A DNA stretch of 64,000 bases. Source: Halorubrum sp. BOL3-1. Its GTDB lineage: Archaea > Halobacteriota > Halobacteria > Halobacteriales > Haloferacaceae. The position numbers and the translations under genes were made by a program. Position 1 is the first letter of the stretch, and every line of letters starts with the position of its first letter. Shown one piece after another: positions 62,101-64,000 of this stretch. The DNA is taken from positions 1,736,001 through 1,800,000 of the forward strand of contig NZ_CP034692.1 of the NCBI RefSeq assembly GCF_004114375.1, read 5' to 3'. The notes under the pieces were generated by a model. It did not search any database, was not told where the DNA came from, and worked only from the letters and a program-made list of their open reading frames with translations.

Positions 62101-62874
62101 CTACGGCGCGTCGACGCGCTCCGTGAAGCCGAACCGCGGCTTGACATCGGTCACGGCGACGGTGAGCGTCTCGTCCACCTCGGCGTCGACGAAGAGGGTG
62201 TACCCGTCGACGTAGGCGATGCCGTCGCCCTCGTCGCCCTCCTCCTCGACGGTCACCTCAACCCGGTCGCCTTCGGAGACGGGTGACTCGGTGTACCCCT
62301 TCGCGACGAGGTACACCTCCGAGGAGGCGTCCCGCGAGGCGGGCGGCGAGACGGTTCGGACGTACTGGAACGACTCGCTCACGTCGTCGCGGAAGGCGTC
62401 GAGGTCCTCGCCTTGGAACACCTTGACGACGAAGTCGCCGCCGGACGCGAGCAGCTCGGCGGCGGCCTCGAACGCCTGCCGAGCGAGGTGGACCGACCGG
62501 GCGTGGTCGAGGTTGTACTCGCCGGTCATGTTCGGCGCCATGTCGCTCACCACGACGTCCGCGCCCCCCTCGTCGACCGCCTCCCGAAGGTAGTGGCGGG
62601 TGCGCTCCTCGGTCATGTCGCCGCGGATCGTCTCCACGTCGTGCTCCTCAAGATCGTCGATGCGCTGGAGGTCGACGCCGACGACGGTCCCGCTCTCACC
62701 GACTTCCTCGGCCGCGACCTGGAGCCACCCGCCGGGCGCGGCGCCGAGGTCGACCACGGTATCGCCGCGGTCGAGCAGGTCCGCCTCCTCGTCGAGCTGT
62801 TTCAGCTTGTAGGCGGACCGGGCGCGGTACCCCTGCTGTTTGGATCGGTTGTAGTAGTCGTCTTTGCCGCTCAT
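62101..62874 (-). CDS. rlmE: 23S rRNA (uridine-2'-O-)-methyltransferase RlmE/FtsJ family with TRAM domain
   Basis: This 257-residue SAM methyltransferase modifies 23S rRNA. The N-terminus YYNRSKQQGYRARSAYKLKQ and motif I VVDLGAAPGGWLQVA (about residues 39-53) fit. DVVVSDMAPNMTGEY holds the catalytic aspartate, and VVKVFQGED the lysine (residues about 110-160). The C-terminal 60 residues (KGYTESPVSEGDRVEVTVEEE) form the TRAM RNA-binding domain found in archaeal members. The ATG is MSGKDDYYNRS. A minus-strand TATA-like CGATAAAC lies about 30 bp upstream. Confidence 0.94.
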   Translation of the reverse strand: MSGKDDYYNRSKQQGYRARSAYKLKQLDEEADLLDRGDTVVDLGAAPGGWLQVAAEEVGESGTVVGVDLQRIDDLEEHDVETIRGDMTEERTRHYLREAVDEGGADVVVSDMAPNMTGEYNLDHARSVHLARQAFEAAAELLASGGDFVVKVFQGEDLDAFRDDVSESFQYVRTVSPPASRDASSEVYLVAKGYTESPVSEGDRVEVTVEEEGDEGDGIAYVDGYTLFVDAEVDETLTVAVTDVKPRFGFTERVDAP

Positions 62875-62935
62875 TGGCGGCTCGTAGGCCGGCCGGCCGT
62901 TTATCGGCGTCGTTCGGCGGAGAACGCCGGAACGG

Positions 62936-63391
62936 TCACACTCGCCGGCGGCCGACGCGTCGGCCCTCGTCGGCGTCGTCGTCGACCGAGAACCCGACTC
63001 CCTCGTAGAAGCGGCTCAGTTCGGCGTCGAAGCCCGACGTAACGCGGTCGACGTGGGAGTCCGACTCTCCCCGGCGGACCGCGGCCGCGACGAGCGCCGA
63101 GCCGATGCCGCGGCCGCGCCGAGACCGCCGCACAGCGACGGCGTCGACGTGGAGTCGAGCGGGGTCGGGACGCGTCGCGACGAGCGCGCCGACGACCCCG
63201 CCGGTGCGCGTCGATCGGGCGACGAGCGCGTCGCCGGCCGCGATCCGGTCGGCGACGGTGTCGGCGTCGGTTTCGAGCATCGCGGCATCGAGGACCCGGA
63301 GGATATCGAGCCGGTCGTCGGGAGTCGCCGGCTCGACGGCGACATCGGCGGGCGAGTCGGTGTCGGCGGCGGGCGAGTCGTCGGCAGTCAC
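62936..63391 (-). CDS. GNAT family N-acetyltransferase
   Basis: A 151-residue GNAT acetyltransferase. After a 25-residue acidic N-terminus the family core shows DAVAVRRSRRGRGIGSALV (about residues 91-109, the acetyl-CoA binding motif A) and ELSRFYEGVGFSV near the end. Substrate unknown. Its GTG start overlaps the stop of the SAMP2-like gene (GTGA), so the two are translated together. That raises the possibility of acetylation linked to the modifier protein or its targets, which is speculative. Confidence 0.85.
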   Translation of the reverse strand: MTADDSPAADTDSPADVAVEPATPDDRLDILRVLDAAMLETDADTVADRIAAGDALVARSTRTGGVVGALVATRPDPARLHVDAVAVRRSRRGRGIGSALVAAAVRRGESDSHVDRVTSGFDAELSRFYEGVGFSVDDDADEGRRVGRRRV

Positions 63392-63606
63392 AGTGTGAAC
63401 TCGCCCGAACCGCCCTTGATCAGTCGCAGAATTTTGACCGACTCGGCGTCGACGACGCCGTCGCCCGGCACCGGCGAGCCGTCGACCAGCGCCGACGCCT
63501 CCTGCGGGTGGTAGCCCGCCGCGCGGATCAGGTCGTCGTACGTCGCGTCGGCGGCGAGGCTGTACTCGTCGGTCCCCTCGCCGACGACCTCGACGGTCAC
63601 GTCCAT
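63388..63606 (-). CDS. samp2: SAMP2-like ubiquitin-like small modifier protein
   Basis: A 72-residue beta-grasp protein like SAMP2. It starts MDVTVEVVGEGTDEYSLAAD and contains DLIRAAGYHPQEASALVDGS and SVKILRLIKGG. In Haloferax SAMP2 the protein ends at this GG, which UbaA adenylates and joins to lysines or uses for sulfur transfer. Here six residues (SGEFTL) follow the GG, so a protease such as the archaeal JAMM enzyme must expose it. Otherwise the protein does not act as a modifier. The UbaA gene is at 33.1 kb. The ATG is at 63606. Confidence 0.82.
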   Translation of the reverse strand: MDVTVEVVGEGTDEYSLAADATYDDLIRAAGYHPQEASALVDGSPVPGDGVVDAESVKILRLIKGGSGEFTL

Positions 63607-63649
63607 GGGCGCGGTAGCGGGTGGGCGGGCGTCAATCGCACGGTTCGGG

Positions 63650-63967
63650 TCACCGCGTCGACCGCTGTTCGCGGACGTTCCACTTCCAGAGGAGCCACAC
63701 CGTCGGGGCGGCGACGGCGGCGGTCACGAGCGCTCCGGGCCGGGGGACCGCGCCGGTCCACGCGTCGACGGCGAGGAGTCCGACTCCCGCGGCCGCGGCG
63801 ACGAGGACGGCCGCCGCGTCGCGGGCGAGTTCCGCCTCGCGCTCGGGCGGGAGGTCGCCGTCGTAGCCGGCGATCAGGCCGACCGCGCCGCGGCGGTGAA
63901 TGGTCCAGGCGAGCAGGAGGCAGAGCCCGGTCGGGAAGCCGAGCAGGAGGGTTTCGGCAACGGCCAT
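63650..63967 (-). CDS. membrane protein, DUF3784-like
   Basis: A 105-residue protein with three membrane segments (about residues 5-21, 50-66 and 78-95). It carries the motif GLIAGYDGDLPPEREAELAR between the first two, as in DUF3784-type proteins where the LIAGY segment is conserved. The C-terminus is basic. Function is unknown. The ATG is at 63967, and upstream DNA continues out of the window. Confidence 0.6.
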   Translation of the reverse strand: MAVAETLLLGFPTGLCLLLAWTIHRRGAVGLIAGYDGDLPPEREAELARDAAAVLVAAAAGVGLLAVDAWTGAVPRPGALVTAAVAAPTVWLLWKWNVREQRSTR

Positions 63968-64000
63968 GTGTGCGGCTACGCCGCGCGATCGGTATAAGAA

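Overview
The window is chromosomal DNA of a haloarchaeon, most like Halorubrum or a close relative. It is very GC-rich, its proteins are strongly acidic, and many genes start 25-30 bp after an archaeal TATA box (leaderless transcription). Lineage markers include a thermosome subunit, archaemetzincin, UbaA and a SAMP2-type ubiquitin-like protein, L15e, an archaeal CCA-adding enzyme, a globin-coupled HemAT transducer, NADPH:F420 reductase and the archaeal CobT/CobY cobalamin enzymes. I see no rRNA, CRISPR array, intact insertion sequence or provirus.

Layout. 1-5 kb: the end of a PiT phosphate permease, a YgfZ/GcvT-like protein, a small winged-helix protein, archaemetzincin, a UPF0146 protein, a HAD hydrolase, and two tRNA genes flanking a frameshifted PD-(D/E)XK endonuclease. 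5-15 kb: CCA-adding enzyme, a fluoride-channel pair (the second gene damaged), a HerA-like ATPase, two protein-isoaspartate methyltransferase homologues, Hsp20, photolyase and threonine ammonia-lyase. 14.7-15 kb holds a structured intergenic repeat. 15-23 kb: CysS, a DUF433/DUF5615 toxin-antitoxin-like pair, PheA, the CbiX/DR2241 chelatase pair and a BCCT transporter. 23-31 kb: thermosome, small thiol and DUF192 proteins, a PAS histidine kinase and topoisomerase I. 31-32 kb: a second copy of the repeat, then a tRNA-Ser gene with repeated 3'-end fragments that look like integration scars. 32-36 kb: RidA, a zinc ribbon, UbaA, a single-pass acidic protein and L15e.

36.4-45.7 kb is a nine-gene cobalamin cluster (cobT, cbiA, cbiB, cobS, cobY, cobD, cbiZ, cobO, cbiP), mostly with overlapping start and stop codons. 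It covers a,c-diamide amidation, adenosylation, cobyric acid formation, aminopropanol attachment, nucleotide-loop assembly and CbiZ salvage. The early corrin-ring enzymes are not here, although CbiX lies at 19.5 kb.

46-50 kb: HemAT, a 56-residue zinc-ribbon protein, F420 reductase and a polyprenyl synthase with a 3' frameshift. 49.7-55.8 kb: a complete Dpp/Opp-type peptide ABC transporter operon. 56-64 kb: an HTH-phosphoribosyltransferase next to an NCS2 purine permease, each with an upstream inverted repeat, then glycerate kinase, an ornithine cyclodeaminase-family enzyme, dihydrofolate reductase, RlmE, and a SAMP2-like gene that overlaps a GNAT acetyltransferase gene.

Family assignments were made by reading motifs and were not confirmed by database search. 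DUF numbers are from memory.
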